Assembly: GCA_024223125.1 (NCBI GenBank)
Contig: JAAEOP010000765.1
Location: 1 to 20,412 of the forward strand
Direction of reading: 5' to 3'
Origin: Chloroflexota bacterium
GTDB lineage: Bacteria; Chloroflexota; Anaerolineae; Promineifilales; Promineifilaceae
Length of the DNA stretch: 20,412 bases
Every line of letters begins with the position of its first letter. Positions within the stretch are counted from its first letter, which is position 1. This document shows, piece by piece, positions 1 through 7,510 of this stretch. Made by a program: the position numbers and the translations under genes. The notes under the pieces were generated by a model, which made no database searches, was not told the origin of the DNA, and saw only the letters and a list, made by a program, of their open reading frames with translations.

Positions 1-2
1 AA

Positions 3-71
3 TATGTGCGCGATGTTTACCGCATTGCGGCCGCGTCGTATAAGAAGCGGCGTTGGTTTGCACGGGTGTGA
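3..71 (+). CDS. C-terminal end of an upstream gene (partial)
   Basis: An open frame enters the window and stops at TGA 69-71. It encodes 22 residues rich in Arg/Lys and aromatic residues, ending in KKRRWFARV. This basic, helical-looking tail is typical of a protein C-terminus, but the family cannot be recognised. A competing frame on the same strand opens with ATG at position 4 and would extend the kinase gene upstream; the two cannot both be right. I prefer this tail because the kinase has a much better start at 148. The piece is too short to be certain. Confidence 0.35.
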   Translation, partial: YVRDVYRIAAASYKKRRWFARV

Positions 72-75
72 ATTT

Positions 76-126
76 GTAATCCGTGTTCCGTCTCGACGGT
101 TCACGGATTACGGAACACGGATTACG
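76..126. repeat. Perfect 16-bp inverted repeat before the kinase gene
   Basis: GTAATCCGTGTTCCGT at 76-91 is the exact reverse complement of 110-125, with an 18-base loop. CACGGATTACG is also present twice in direct orientation (102-112 and 116-126). It lies between the end of the upstream frame (71) and the kinase Shine-Dalgarno at 134. It could act as a transcript-end hairpin, though no T-run follows it, or it may be a dispersed REP-like repeat. A copy count in the full genome would decide. Confidence 0.75.
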
Positions 127-147
127 AATAACCGAGGAAGTGCTTCA

Positions 148-3100
148 TTGATTAACGACTCTTTGATAGGGCAGCAACTGGCGAATTACCGGGTTGAACG
201 TTTGCTTGGTCGAGGGGGAATGGGGTGCGTCTATTATGCCTGGGATGTGGCTTTAGATCGGCCTGTAGCCATTAAGTTGCTCGACGAATATTACCGCGAT
301 CACCCCAATTATGCCCAACGGTTTATACAAGAAGCGAAAGCATTAGCCCGCTGGCGACACGAAAATATTGTCCAGATTTATTATGCCGGTTACGAAGAAA
401 GCGAAAACGGCTCCCTTTATTACTATGCTATGGAGTATGTGGATGGCGTAGACCTAGCACAGGCTCTGTCTAATTATACTAAAAAAGGTCGTTTAATGCC
501 CCATGATGATGTGCTGCGGGTTGGGGAAGCGGTAGCCAATGCGCTGGATTTTGCCCACGGCCGGGACCTCATTCACCGCGATATTAAACCAGCCAATGTG
601 TTGATTGACACTAACGGCCGTGTCATCCTGTCTGATTTTGGACTGGCGATGGATGTAGCCCAGACAGAAACGGGACATGTGGTGGGGTCGCCCCGGTATA
701 CAGCCCCAGAACAAGCCCGCAATTCGGCCGCGGCTGTACCCCAATCAGACCAATATTCGTTGGGCATTATGTTATATGAAATGTTGGTGGGGCAGGTTCC
801 CTTTGACGACCCTTCGCCGACGAGTGTGGCTGTGCAGCATGTGACCCAACCGCCGCCACCGCCCCGCAGTATCAATTCGGCTTTGAACACGGCCGTAGAA
901 GAAACCCTCCTCAAAGCATTGTGCAAAAAACCAGAAGATCGTTTTGCTACCAATCAAGAGTTAATGGCCCAACTTGGCCGTGCCTTACGCGGTACGCACA
1001 CAGATGCGGATGAACTGCTGGGACAAAATCTGGATGAATATCAGTTGGGAGAACTGTTGGGGCAGGGGGGCATGGCTCGCATTTATCGTGGCTATGATGT
1101 GCGCCTGGATCGCACTGTGGCCATCAAAGTGATTGACGCTACCTACCGCGCAGACACGGAATACCGTGCCCGTTTTGAACGCGAAGCGCAGGCCATTGCC
1201 CGGTTGGAGCATCCCCATATTGTGCGCCTGTATCGCTACGGTGAGGTATCGGGCTTGTTTTATATGGCGATGCAATTTATTGACGGCCGTGATCTGAAAA
1301 CCCATCTAGCCGAATATCGTACCAATGGGGAGTTTATCCCCCCGGAAGAAGCCAGCCGCATCATTCGTGAAGTATGCCAGGCGTTGGATTATGCCCACAG
1401 TAAAGGCATCATCCACCGGGATGTGAAGCCATCTAACATTATGCTGGATGAAGAAGGCCATGCGTATCTAACCGATTTTGGGCTGGCGCTGTTGACAGGA
1501 ACAGAAACAAAAGGGGAGATTTTTGGGTCGCCCCATTTCATTGCCCCAGAACAGGCTGTATCGTCATCTGGCGCTGTGCCCCAAAGTGATTTTTACGCAA
1601 TGGGGGTTATTTTGTATCAAATGTTTACCGGCAAGCTGCCTTTTGATAGCGACGAACCGCTGGATATTGCCATGATGCACCTGAGTGATGAACCGCCGCC
1701 ACCACGAGAAATCCGACCGGAATTGGATTTAGCTCTGGAAGGGGTCATCCTGATGGCTCTGGACAAGAAACCGAGTAAACGGCCGCTGAATGGTCTGGAA
1801 TTGGCCGACGCTTTGGATAGGGTGTTGAAGATTGAGGCAGAGATGACGCCATTTATGCCTTTGCAGCCGGTAACGGCCGTGTCTTCCTCTGCCAATGCTA
1901 CTGTAGCCCCCATTCCCGACAAAAAACGCGACCTCCCACCCATTCCCGCGGCAGTGGTAGTTGGGCCAGGTAAACAAACGGTCACTCCAACTATGTCGGC
2001 TCCGGAAACGGCGTTGGACAAAGCGCAGGGTCGCTCTTCCTGGCGCGGCTGTCTGGCGTTTCTGACATTTGTAGTGGCGATGATTGTAATGTTGGTTGCT
2101 ATTTTGGCCGGTTTTGCTTATTTTGGCCTAGGGGTGACGCCGCAGCATGTCTCTTGCTTGACGGGGGGGGCTGGCTGTCCACCGACTCTTACGCCAACAT
2201 TAACTCCTACTGCGACGTCAACGCTGCCCCCATCCCCCACCTTAACACTCACACCAACGCCGCAGCCGACGGATACGGCCGCAGCTACCCATACGTCTGT
2301 TTCTATTGCGGCCGTGCCGGAAGAAGACGCCACCCCATCCTTAACCCCCACACCGCCGGCAACGCCAACCAGCACACTGACCCCATCCCCCACCAACACG
2401 CCAACAATCACGCCTACCCCCAGCCCCACGCCGCTTATTTTTGGGAAGCGAGAAGAGGACGACATGAGGATGGTGTTGATTCCGGCAACAACCTTTACGA
2501 TGGGGGCGCAGGTAGATGATGAGATGGCGGAAACAGATGAGTTTGCAGCCCATCCGGTAACGTTAGACAGCTATTACATGGATCTGACGGAAGTGACGGT
2601 GGCCCAATATGCTCATTTTCTCACAGAGATGGAAGGGTATGTGGGCAAGTGTAATGGCTTCTTGTGTTTGGCCACTCACTTTGAAACGATTAACAGTTAC
2701 CTGACGGATGAATTGGAAGGGTATATTCCTCGCGCCGGTTTTGCCGATTACCCCATTAATAATGTGACCTGGCATGGGGCAGATGCGTACTGCCGGTGGG
2801 TAGGCGGCCGTTTGCCCACAGAAGCAGAATGGGAATTTGCGGCAAGAGGGGGTGACGGCCGTCTTTACCCCTGGGGTGATGTGCTACCGGATGATAACCT
2901 GGCTGTGTTTGGCGAGACGACTTTTGATGCGTTGCAGCCGGTGAACAACTTGTCTGCTGGAGCCGCTCCTTTCGGTTTGTACCACATGGCCGGCAATGTT
3001 AGGGAGTGGGTACAGGATGGGTATGACCCCATCTATTACGATATTGGCCCGCCAGAAAACCCCACTGGCCCCACAGTAAACAATTATGATGATCATGTTT

Positions 3101-3234
3101 TACGTGGTGGCGGCTATCGTAGCGCTGCGGCCGATTTACGAACCACAAACCGAGAATTTGAACGAGCCACCGAATTCCAGGGTATCCCCGACGTAGGTTT
3201 CCGTTGTGTTGTGCCATTAGCAGGTGAAGAGTAG
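148..3234 (+). CDS. Membrane Ser/Thr kinase, tandem kinase domains plus FGE-sulfatase-like domain
   Basis: Predicted 1028-residue signalling protein. The start is taken as TTG 148, preceded at 7 bases by GAGGAAG (134-140); an ATG at 4 would add an unlikely tail encoded by a hairpin repeat. Kinase domain 1 has the Gly-rich loop near residue 21, VAIK Lys43, HRDIKPAN 143-150 and DFG Asp163. Kinase domain 2 has its Gly-rich loop near 305, Lys327, HRDVKPSN 423-430 and DFG Asp443. Both keep the catalytic Lys and Asp, so both could be active. A hydrophobic segment around 635-665 is the only membrane span, followed by a Thr/Pro-rich stalk to about 770. The C-terminal 250 residues match the FGE-sulfatase (SUMF1/EgtB-like) fold, with LPTEAEWEFAARGG, MAGNVREW and a terminal GFRCV. 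Cytoplasmic kinases and an outside sensor or enzyme domain are inferred. The partners are unknown. Confidence 0.9.
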   Translation: MINDSLIGQQLANYRVERLLGRGGMGCVYYAWDVALDRPVAIKLLDEYYRDHPNYAQRFIQEAKALARWRHENIVQIYYAGYEESENGSLYYYAMEYVDGVDLAQALSNYTKKGRLMPHDDVLRVGEAVANALDFAHGRDLIHRDIKPANVLIDTNGRVILSDFGLAMDVAQTETGHVVGSPRYTAPEQARNSAAAVPQSDQYSLGIMLYEMLVGQVPFDDPSPTSVAVQHVTQPPPPPRSINSALNTAVEETLLKALCKKPEDRFATNQELMAQLGRALRGTHTDADELLGQNLDEYQLGELLGQGGMARIYRGYDVRLDRTVAIKVIDATYRADTEYRARFEREAQAIARLEHPHIVRLYRYGEVSGLFYMAMQFIDGRDLKTHLAEYRTNGEFIPPEEASRIIREVCQALDYAHSKGIIHRDVKPSNIMLDEEGHAYLTDFGLALLTGTETKGEIFGSPHFIAPEQAVSSSGAVPQSDFYAMGVILYQMFTGKLPFDSDEPLDIAMMHLSDEPPPPREIRPELDLALEGVILMALDKKPSKRPLNGLELADALDRVLKIEAEMTPFMPLQPVTAVSSSANATVAPIPDKKRDLPPIPAAVVVGPGKQTVTPTMSAPETALDKAQGRSSWRGCLAFLTFVVAMIVMLVAILAGFAYFGLGVTPQHVSCLTGGAGCPPTLTPTLTPTATSTLPPSPTLTLTPTPQPTDTAAATHTSVSIAAVPEEDATPSLTPTPPATPTSTLTPSPTNTPTITPTPSPTPLIFGKREEDDMRMVLIPATTFTMGAQVDDEMAETDEFAAHPVTLDSYYMDLTEVTVAQYAHFLTEMEGYVGKCNGFLCLATHFETINSYLTDELEGYIPRAGFADYPINNVTWHGADAYCRWVGGRLPTEAEWEFAARGGDGRLYPWGDVLPDDNLAVFGETTFDALQPVNNLSAGAAPFGLYHMAGNVREWVQDGYDPIYYDIGPPENPTGPTVNNYDDHVLRGGGYRSAAADLRTTNREFERATEFQGIPDVGFRCVVPLAGEE

Positions 3235-3324
3235 CATAAGTTATCACTGTTCAGTGAAATCTTTTTCGGTATAGTGGCCCAAATTGTGTGTTATGCCGCA
3301 ATCCTACTTATTCCCAAATTAGAC

Positions 3325-3362
3325 TTGCACAAATCGAACGAATACTATAGTATACAATTGTA
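3325..3362 (+). promoter_or_regulatory. Methyltransferase promoter with two overlapping palindromes (candidate operator)
   Basis: ATACTATAGTAT (3342-3353) and TACAATTGTA (3353-3362) are perfect palindromes sharing one base, 27 bases before the methyltransferase ATG. A possible promoter overlaps them: TTGCAC (3325-3330), 17 bases, TAGTAT (3348-3353). The nine-base string GAATACTAT (3340-3348) recurs at 5449-5457, just before the cassette's Xre regulator. That is the layout expected of operators bound by a restriction-modification controller protein. The palindromes are seen directly; the regulatory role is inferred. Confidence 0.5.
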
Positions 3363-3388
3363 GAATATTTGTACTAATTGGTGAAGCT

Positions 3389-4561
3389 ATGAATCAACCA
3401 ACAGTTATCGACCTATTCTCTGGCTGCGGCGGTATGTCTTGGGGACTACACAAACGGGGATTTAGAACACTTGCAGGAATTGATAAGTGGGATATTGCAT
3501 TGGAGACTTTTAAGCTAAACCATCCCGATGCAGAAACATTTAATGCAAACTTAACTGAATTAGAACCTCAACAAGTTATGAACAAGCTAGGATTACGTCA
3601 AGGTGATCTGGATTGTCTAATAGGAGGGCCACCATGTCAGGGTTTTTCCAAAAATGTACCCGCAGCCTATAGATTTTTGGAAGACTCCCGAAATTTATTA
3701 TTTCGCCATTATCTTAACTATGTGAGAGAGTTAAGACCCAAAGTAGTTTTTATGGAAAATGTTGCCCCAATTTATAATGCCTACAACGGGGCGGTACGCG
3801 ATGAAATCATTGAAACACTAGAAACTCTAGGATATAAGATTAATGCTAAGGTCATTTGGGCTCACCATTACGGTGTTCCGCAACGTCGTCAAAGAGCCTT
3901 CTTTTTTGCATCGCGTACTGAGGTTATGCCGTCTTTCCCAAGACCAATGTTCGCCAAAGAAGAAACGAGAACTCTTTTTGAAATTATTCGGAAATATCGG
4001 TCTGCCTGGTCTGCCATATCAGACTTACCTGTTCTACAAAATGGGGACGGCTTTGAACCTATGTCTTATGATTCACCACCATTAAATGAGTACCAGGAGA
4101 TGATGCGTTTTGATTCAGAGAAGTTATATGATCACATCACGCGAAAGTTACGACCCAAGCAATTTGCCCGTATTTCTTCAATTGGGCCGGGAGAAGGATT
4201 AAAAAATTTACCCGAAGAAATTCGCCCAAAATCTGGTTATAGTGGCGCATATGGTAGGCTTGATTTTGAGATGGTTGCTCCTACTATCACTCGATGGGTT
4301 TTTCATCCCGGGTCAGGACGATTTAGCCATCCGAGAGAAGCGAGATCAATCACAATTCGTGAAGCGGCAAGAATTCAATCTTTTTCTGATGATTTTAGGT
4401 TTGTAGGAAAGTATATCGAGAAATCACATCAAGTTGGCAATGCTGTCCCGCCATTACTGATGCAACTTTTCTCGACGAACATTGTCAATTGTTTAACCAC
4501 TCCAAAAGTAAACGGACAATCTCATCAGGCGGTAATCGCTGAGGTTCAAGCTCAAAAGTAA
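3389..4561 (+). CDS. DNA (cytosine-5-)-methyltransferase, Type II modification enzyme
   Basis: A 390-residue C5-cytosine DNA methyltransferase using S-adenosylmethionine. All main motifs are present in canonical order: I DLFSGCGG (8-15), IV GGPPCQGFS (79-87) with catalytic Cys83, VI ENV (123-125), VIII QRRQRAFF (165-172), IX REAARIQSF (324-332) and X QVGNAVPP (348-355). The variable target-recognition part between VIII and IX is about 150 residues, so a single recognition sequence is expected; it cannot be read from the protein. It starts at ATG 3389 with GGTGAAG just upstream. Its last 77 bases overlap the convergent gene at 4485-5192. Together with that gene and the Xre regulator it forms a restriction-modification-like cassette. 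The gene is visibly AT-richer than the flanks and lacks the CGGCCG motif, suggesting lateral transfer. Confidence 0.95.
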   Translation: MNQPTVIDLFSGCGGMSWGLHKRGFRTLAGIDKWDIALETFKLNHPDAETFNANLTELEPQQVMNKLGLRQGDLDCLIGGPPCQGFSKNVPAAYRFLEDSRNLLFRHYLNYVRELRPKVVFMENVAPIYNAYNGAVRDEIIETLETLGYKINAKVIWAHHYGVPQRRQRAFFFASRTEVMPSFPRPMFAKEETRTLFEIIRKYRSAWSAISDLPVLQNGDGFEPMSYDSPPLNEYQEMMRFDSEKLYDHITRKLRPKQFARISSIGPGEGLKNLPEEIRPKSGYSGAYGRLDFEMVAPTITRWVFHPGSGRFSHPREARSITIREAARIQSFSDDFRFVGKYIEKSHQVGNAVPPLLMQLFSTNIVNCLTTPKVNGQSHQAVIAEVQAQK

Positions 4562-5192
4562 ATGTGTCCTCGGTCAGATGAAATCTTTCAAAGAACTGCT
4601 TTTGATTTGGATACCAGCGAAACACAACAAAACCATCTTTCTGGCGTATCCCTTGCAAGCCAGTTCGCGTTTCATCCGTCCATTGCCACCATAAATCCTC
4701 GTCCCTGTATTCAGTAAGGCCTTCTTCAAAATAGGTGTATTTATCACGGTTAAGAGACTTCAATAGGACGCAAATCCGTTTTTCTTCAACACCTTGTTTA
4801 TTTGCATCTTCTTGTACTTTTTTGTACCTGTGTTTGAGTAATGCCTTACCCAAAATATGCGGTGATGAATTTATATTCAACGATTCAAAGCCCAAATCGA
4901 TACTTTTCCTAAAGATGTCTGCTCGTTGGATTACGAGTTCAAAGGTCATCGGTAAATTGAGTGATTTCTGAATTGCCTTAGCTGACCAACCAGTTCTTCT
5001 TGGTTTATCTACCACATCGTACAATAACTTTTTCCGCGTATTTTTTAAAGGGTCAACTATGGGTATGTCTTTTGTATATGAGAACACCGCTTCCCAGATG
5101 AAATCAGTGATGTCATGGATAAAAGGGATCGCGTAAGCAGCTTGAATGCCGTCAAACAAGCGTTGTTTTTCAATCTCGGTCAGTTTGTACAC
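4485..5192 (-). CDS. Unrecognised 235-aa protein, probable restriction endonuclease
   Basis: I do not recognise this family. It is a 235-residue soluble protein, rich in Lys, Glu and aromatic residues, without signal peptide or membrane segment. I cannot point to a clear PD-(D/E)XK, HNH or GIY-YIG motif. It starts at GTG (5190-5192) inside the last codons of the Xre gene (23-base overlap), with a weak AAGGAA upstream, so the two are probably translated from one mRNA. Its 3' end overlaps the convergent C5-methyltransferase by 77 bases. A medium-sized orphan-looking protein between a controller-type regulator and a methyltransferase is the usual position of the endonuclease. Function is therefore inferred from context only; an accessory or solitary regulator role remains possible. 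Confidence 0.6.
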   Translation of the reverse strand: MYKLTEIEKQRLFDGIQAAYAIPFIHDITDFIWEAVFSYTKDIPIVDPLKNTRKKLLYDVVDKPRRTGWSAKAIQKSLNLPMTFELVIQRADIFRKSIDLGFESLNINSSPHILGKALLKHRYKKVQEDANKQGVEEKRICVLLKSLNRDKYTYFEEGLTEYRDEDLWWQWTDETRTGLQGIRQKDGFVVFRWYPNQKQFFERFHLTEDTFTFELEPQRLPPDEIVRLLLEWLNN

Positions 5193-5427
5193 TTGAAGAT
5201 GATTCCTTATTCATTTCAATTTCAACCAAACTCATCAATTCGCTAAGAGTAACATCAAGAACTCGCCCAATTTTCTGGATAGTCTTGAGAGATGGGCTTT
5301 TTAGTCCGCGCTCAAGTTGGCTTACATAAGTTCTATGAATCCCGACCTCAAACGCGAAGGTTTCTTGACTAAACCCTTTTTTAAGCCGTAATTCTCGTAA
5401 AACATTGGCAAAAGCTTTGTCAGTCAT
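5170..5427 (-). CDS. Xre-family HTH regulator (controller-like protein of the cassette)
   Basis: A small DNA-binding protein, 85 residues from the preferred ATG at 5427 (opening MTDKAFANVLREL). It is a single HTH_3/Cro-C1 domain: VLRELRLKKGFSQETFAFEVG, then HRTYVSQLERGLKSPSL as the recognition region, then a closing LDVTLSELMSLVE helix. An alternative ATG at 5445 would add six residues. Size and position match C proteins, which delay nuclease expression in Type II restriction-modification systems and switch methyltransferase expression. It lies directly downstream of the TrmH-like gene on the same strand (about 35 bases) and overlaps the probable nuclease gene. Shared GAATACTAT strings before this gene and before the methyltransferase are candidate binding sites. 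Confidence 0.85.
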   Translation of the reverse strand: MTDKAFANVLRELRLKKGFSQETFAFEVGIHRTYVSQLERGLKSPSLKTIQKIGRVLDVTLSELMSLVEIEMNKESSSSVQTDRD

Positions 5428-5448
5428 CGCCACCAAGTGTAACATTAT

Positions 5449-5457
5449 GAATACTAT
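5449..5457 (-). promoter_or_regulatory. Candidate operator half-site upstream of the Xre regulator
   Basis: GAATACTAT on the plus strand, followed by CG, repeats the string at 3340-3348 in the methyltransferase promoter. It sits in the short gap between the TrmH-like stop (5462) and the regulator start. Only the string match is seen; binding is inferred. Confidence 0.35.
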
Positions 5458-5461
5458 CGCT

Positions 5462-6115
5462 CTACACACTAAAGTATTCAGCAAAGTGAGCGAATTGAAA
5501 GTGATAAACGGCGATGCTCAGGGCTATGGCGACGTTAAGGGATTCTTTGATGCCGAGCATAGGTAGGGAGACAACGCGGTCGCAGAGGGTAAGGATGGCC
5601 GGGTCTACGCCTGCTTTTTCATTGCCGATGATGAGGACCAGGGGGCACGGGAAGGATGGTATGAGGGTTGTGAAGAGGGATTGTGCCTGGGAAGTATTTT
5701 CCAATGCCCAAAGTTGGCAGCCTTGTTTTTGCAGAGCAACGGCCGTATCCCACCCATTCTTGCTATAACTCCAACCCATGCCGCTGTCAGCACCCAACGC
5801 AGTTTTTGCCATTTTGGGGTTGTCTGGGGTGGCCGTGATGCCGCATAAATGGAGATGGGTGATGCCAGCGCCATCGGCCGTGCGAAAAATAGAACCGACG
5901 TTGTAAATGCTGCGGATGTTGTCAAGCAGGAGTTGGATTTGCAAACGGCCGCTGCTGGGTGTGTTATTGGCGGAGATGGTGTGGTGTGGGGTGTGGGTAA
6001 CGGCCGTAGCGGCCTCACATTTTAAACACACAGCCATATGTTCAGCTTCGGCTGGCGACGGAAAGCGAAAACGGCAATCATCATTCTGGCATTGGCGTAT
6101 AACATAAGTTTCCAT
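5462..6115 (-). CDS. TrmH/SpoU-family RNA 2'-O-methyltransferase with N-terminal zinc ribbon
   Basis: A 217-residue SPOUT-class enzyme predicted to methylate a ribose 2'-OH in tRNA or rRNA. Residues 9-33 hold Cys9-x4-Cys14 and Cys30-x2-Cys33, a likely zinc ribbon. The SpoU domain follows with motif 1 (LDNIRSIYNVGSIFRTADGAG), motif 2 (LIIGNEKAGVD) and motif 3 (LPMLGIKESLNVAIALSIAVY), which form the knotted AdoMet site. I start it at ATG 6113-6115 because a perfect TATAAT lies six bases upstream and no ribosome-binding site is visible; a TTG at 6172 gives a poor 19-residue extension. The substrate cannot be told from sequence. The restriction-modification cassette abuts its 3' end. Confidence 0.9.
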   Translation of the reverse strand: METYVIRQCQNDDCRFRFPSPAEAEHMAVCLKCEAATAVTHTPHHTISANNTPSSGRLQIQLLLDNIRSIYNVGSIFRTADGAGITHLHLCGITATPDNPKMAKTALGADSGMGWSYSKNGWDTAVALQKQGCQLWALENTSQAQSLFTTLIPSFPCPLVLIIGNEKAGVDPAILTLCDRVVSLPMLGIKESLNVAIALSIAVYHFQFAHFAEYFSV

Positions 6116-6121
6116 ATCATA

Positions 6122-6127
6122 ATTATA
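6122..6127 (-). promoter_or_regulatory. TATAAT -10 box of the TrmH-like gene, probably leaderless
   Basis: On the minus strand a perfect TATAAT ends six bases before the ATG at 6115. Transcription would then begin at or next to the start codon. No good -35 hexamer is seen at the usual distance, so this is only moderately supported. Confidence 0.45.
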
Positions 6128-6287
6128 ACGCGGTAGAACTGCATTAAATCGTGGAGGAAAAGAAATAGTCAAAATCGATCAATTTTTGGCTAATTTTTGA
6201 CAGAATCCGGTAATTTTCAGGCAACTTGGAGAACTGCTTTGAAGATGTTAGCATTACGCCGCTTAGGATGAGAGGTTAAGGTGGACA

Positions 6288-7394
6288 ATGAGTGATCTGG
6301 TAGAACTTGTGGGCAACATGCACATGCACACACCCTATTCTGATGGTGAAATGTGGCATGCAGAGATTGCCGAAGAGGCGATTGCAGCCGGGCTGGATTT
6401 TATCATCGTCACCGACCACAATGTTTGGGTGGATGGGGTGGAAGGGTATTATGAGAATAAAAGCGGCCGTGTCCTCCTTTTAACCGGTGAAGAAATACAC
6501 AACACCCGCCGCAAGCCGCAAGCCAGTCATCTTCTTGTTTATGGCACAGAGCGGGAACTTTCACCCTGCGCGGCCGATCCCCAGCAGTTGATTAATGCGG
6601 TGCGCGAAGCAGGCGGGTACTGCTTTTTGGCCCATCCCCATGAAAAGGATTGCCGTCTGTTTCCCCATCCCAATTTGGGTTGGCATGATTGGGAAATTGA
6701 AGGGTACACGGGGTTAGAAATCTGGAATTATATGTCCAGCTTTGTTTGTCGGTTGGCAGATGCGTTGGAAAAGCTGCCCCTGGAGATTGGGGTGTTGGAT
6801 AAATTAACGGCCGTGCGCGTTGCCCTCAATCCTGAAAAACATATCACCTTCCCTGAGCCAGACACTTTAGCCCTGTGGGATGAACTGTTGGCGCAAGGCA
6901 AACAGATAAGCGCCATCGGCAACAGTGACGCTCATGGTACGCCTATGAGTTTGGGGCCGATTCGGCGTATTATCTATCCTTACGAAACCCTGTTCCGGGC
7001 CATTAACACCCATATTTTGCTACCGGCGTTGTTAACGGGAGATGTGGCCAGAGATAAACAACAGATTTTGCAGGCTATCGGCCGGGGGCATAGTTGGGTA
7101 GCTTATGATTTACCTCACAGTACCAAGGGGTTTTGCTTCAGCGGGCATGGTTTGAATAAAGGAACGATGGGCAACCGGGTACAGATGAATGGCAGCGCCA
7201 CATTGCAAATTGTGACCCCCACTCGTGCCAATATCAAGCTGATTCGTCATGGGGAAGTAGTGGCTGCCATTGAAAATGAAGTCAATTTGACGCACACACC
7301 CACCGAACCGGGCGCATATCGGGTGGAATGCACTGTGCCGTATTTAGGCCAAGAGCGTGGCTGGATTTACAGTAATCCGATTTACCTGTTTTAG
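6288..7394 (+). CDS. PHP-domain metal-dependent phosphoesterase-like protein
   Basis: A 368-residue cytoplasmic protein of the PHP superfamily, which hydrolyses phosphoester bonds with a bound metal cluster. The metal-ligand motifs are present: NMHMHTPYSDG at the N-terminus, TDHN near 45, TGEEIH near 67, LAHPHE near 115 and GNSDAH near 211. The C-terminal part after about 280 looks like a small beta-domain (ATLQIVTPTRANIKLIRHGEV), seen in some PHP proteins that act on unknown substrates. It starts at ATG 6288 after AAGGTGG, and stands alone between the divergent TrmH-like gene and the SDR gene. The substrate is unknown. It is not a DNA polymerase or histidinol phosphatase by length and layout. 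Confidence 0.85.
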   Translation: MSDLVELVGNMHMHTPYSDGEMWHAEIAEEAIAAGLDFIIVTDHNVWVDGVEGYYENKSGRVLLLTGEEIHNTRRKPQASHLLVYGTERELSPCAADPQQLINAVREAGGYCFLAHPHEKDCRLFPHPNLGWHDWEIEGYTGLEIWNYMSSFVCRLADALEKLPLEIGVLDKLTAVRVALNPEKHITFPEPDTLALWDELLAQGKQISAIGNSDAHGTPMSLGPIRRIIYPYETLFRAINTHILLPALLTGDVARDKQQILQAIGRGHSWVAYDLPHSTKGFCFSGHGLNKGTMGNRVQMNGSATLQIVTPTRANIKLIRHGEVVAAIENEVNLTHTPTEPGAYRVECTVPYLGQERGWIYSNPIYLF

Positions 7395-7510
7395 CCTTAA
7401 AATGTCATGACAATCGTACTGTCTTTAGCGGTGTTTCATCAGCCCCATATTCACCAGGGTGTGATACAATCGAATCCAATTAAAAGGGATATGGAATTTA
7501 ATAAATACTT

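Noticed and set aside
2118..2519. Long frames on both strands over the Thr/Pro stalk (Gly/Val-rich on minus, His/Asn-rich on plus)
   Set aside because: They are alternative readings of the repetitive ACNCCN coding DNA of the kinase stalk, with low-complexity products and no start signals.
3245..3266. CACTG-TT-CAGTG followed by TTTTT as a terminator for the kinase gene
   Set aside because: The stem is at most five pairs with a two-base loop, too weak to call.
3389..5192. The resident restriction-modification system targets CGGCCG and explains its abundance
   Set aside because: Recognition sites of a resident nuclease are normally avoided, not enriched, and the cassette appears to be a recent arrival. 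The target cannot be read from the methyltransferase.
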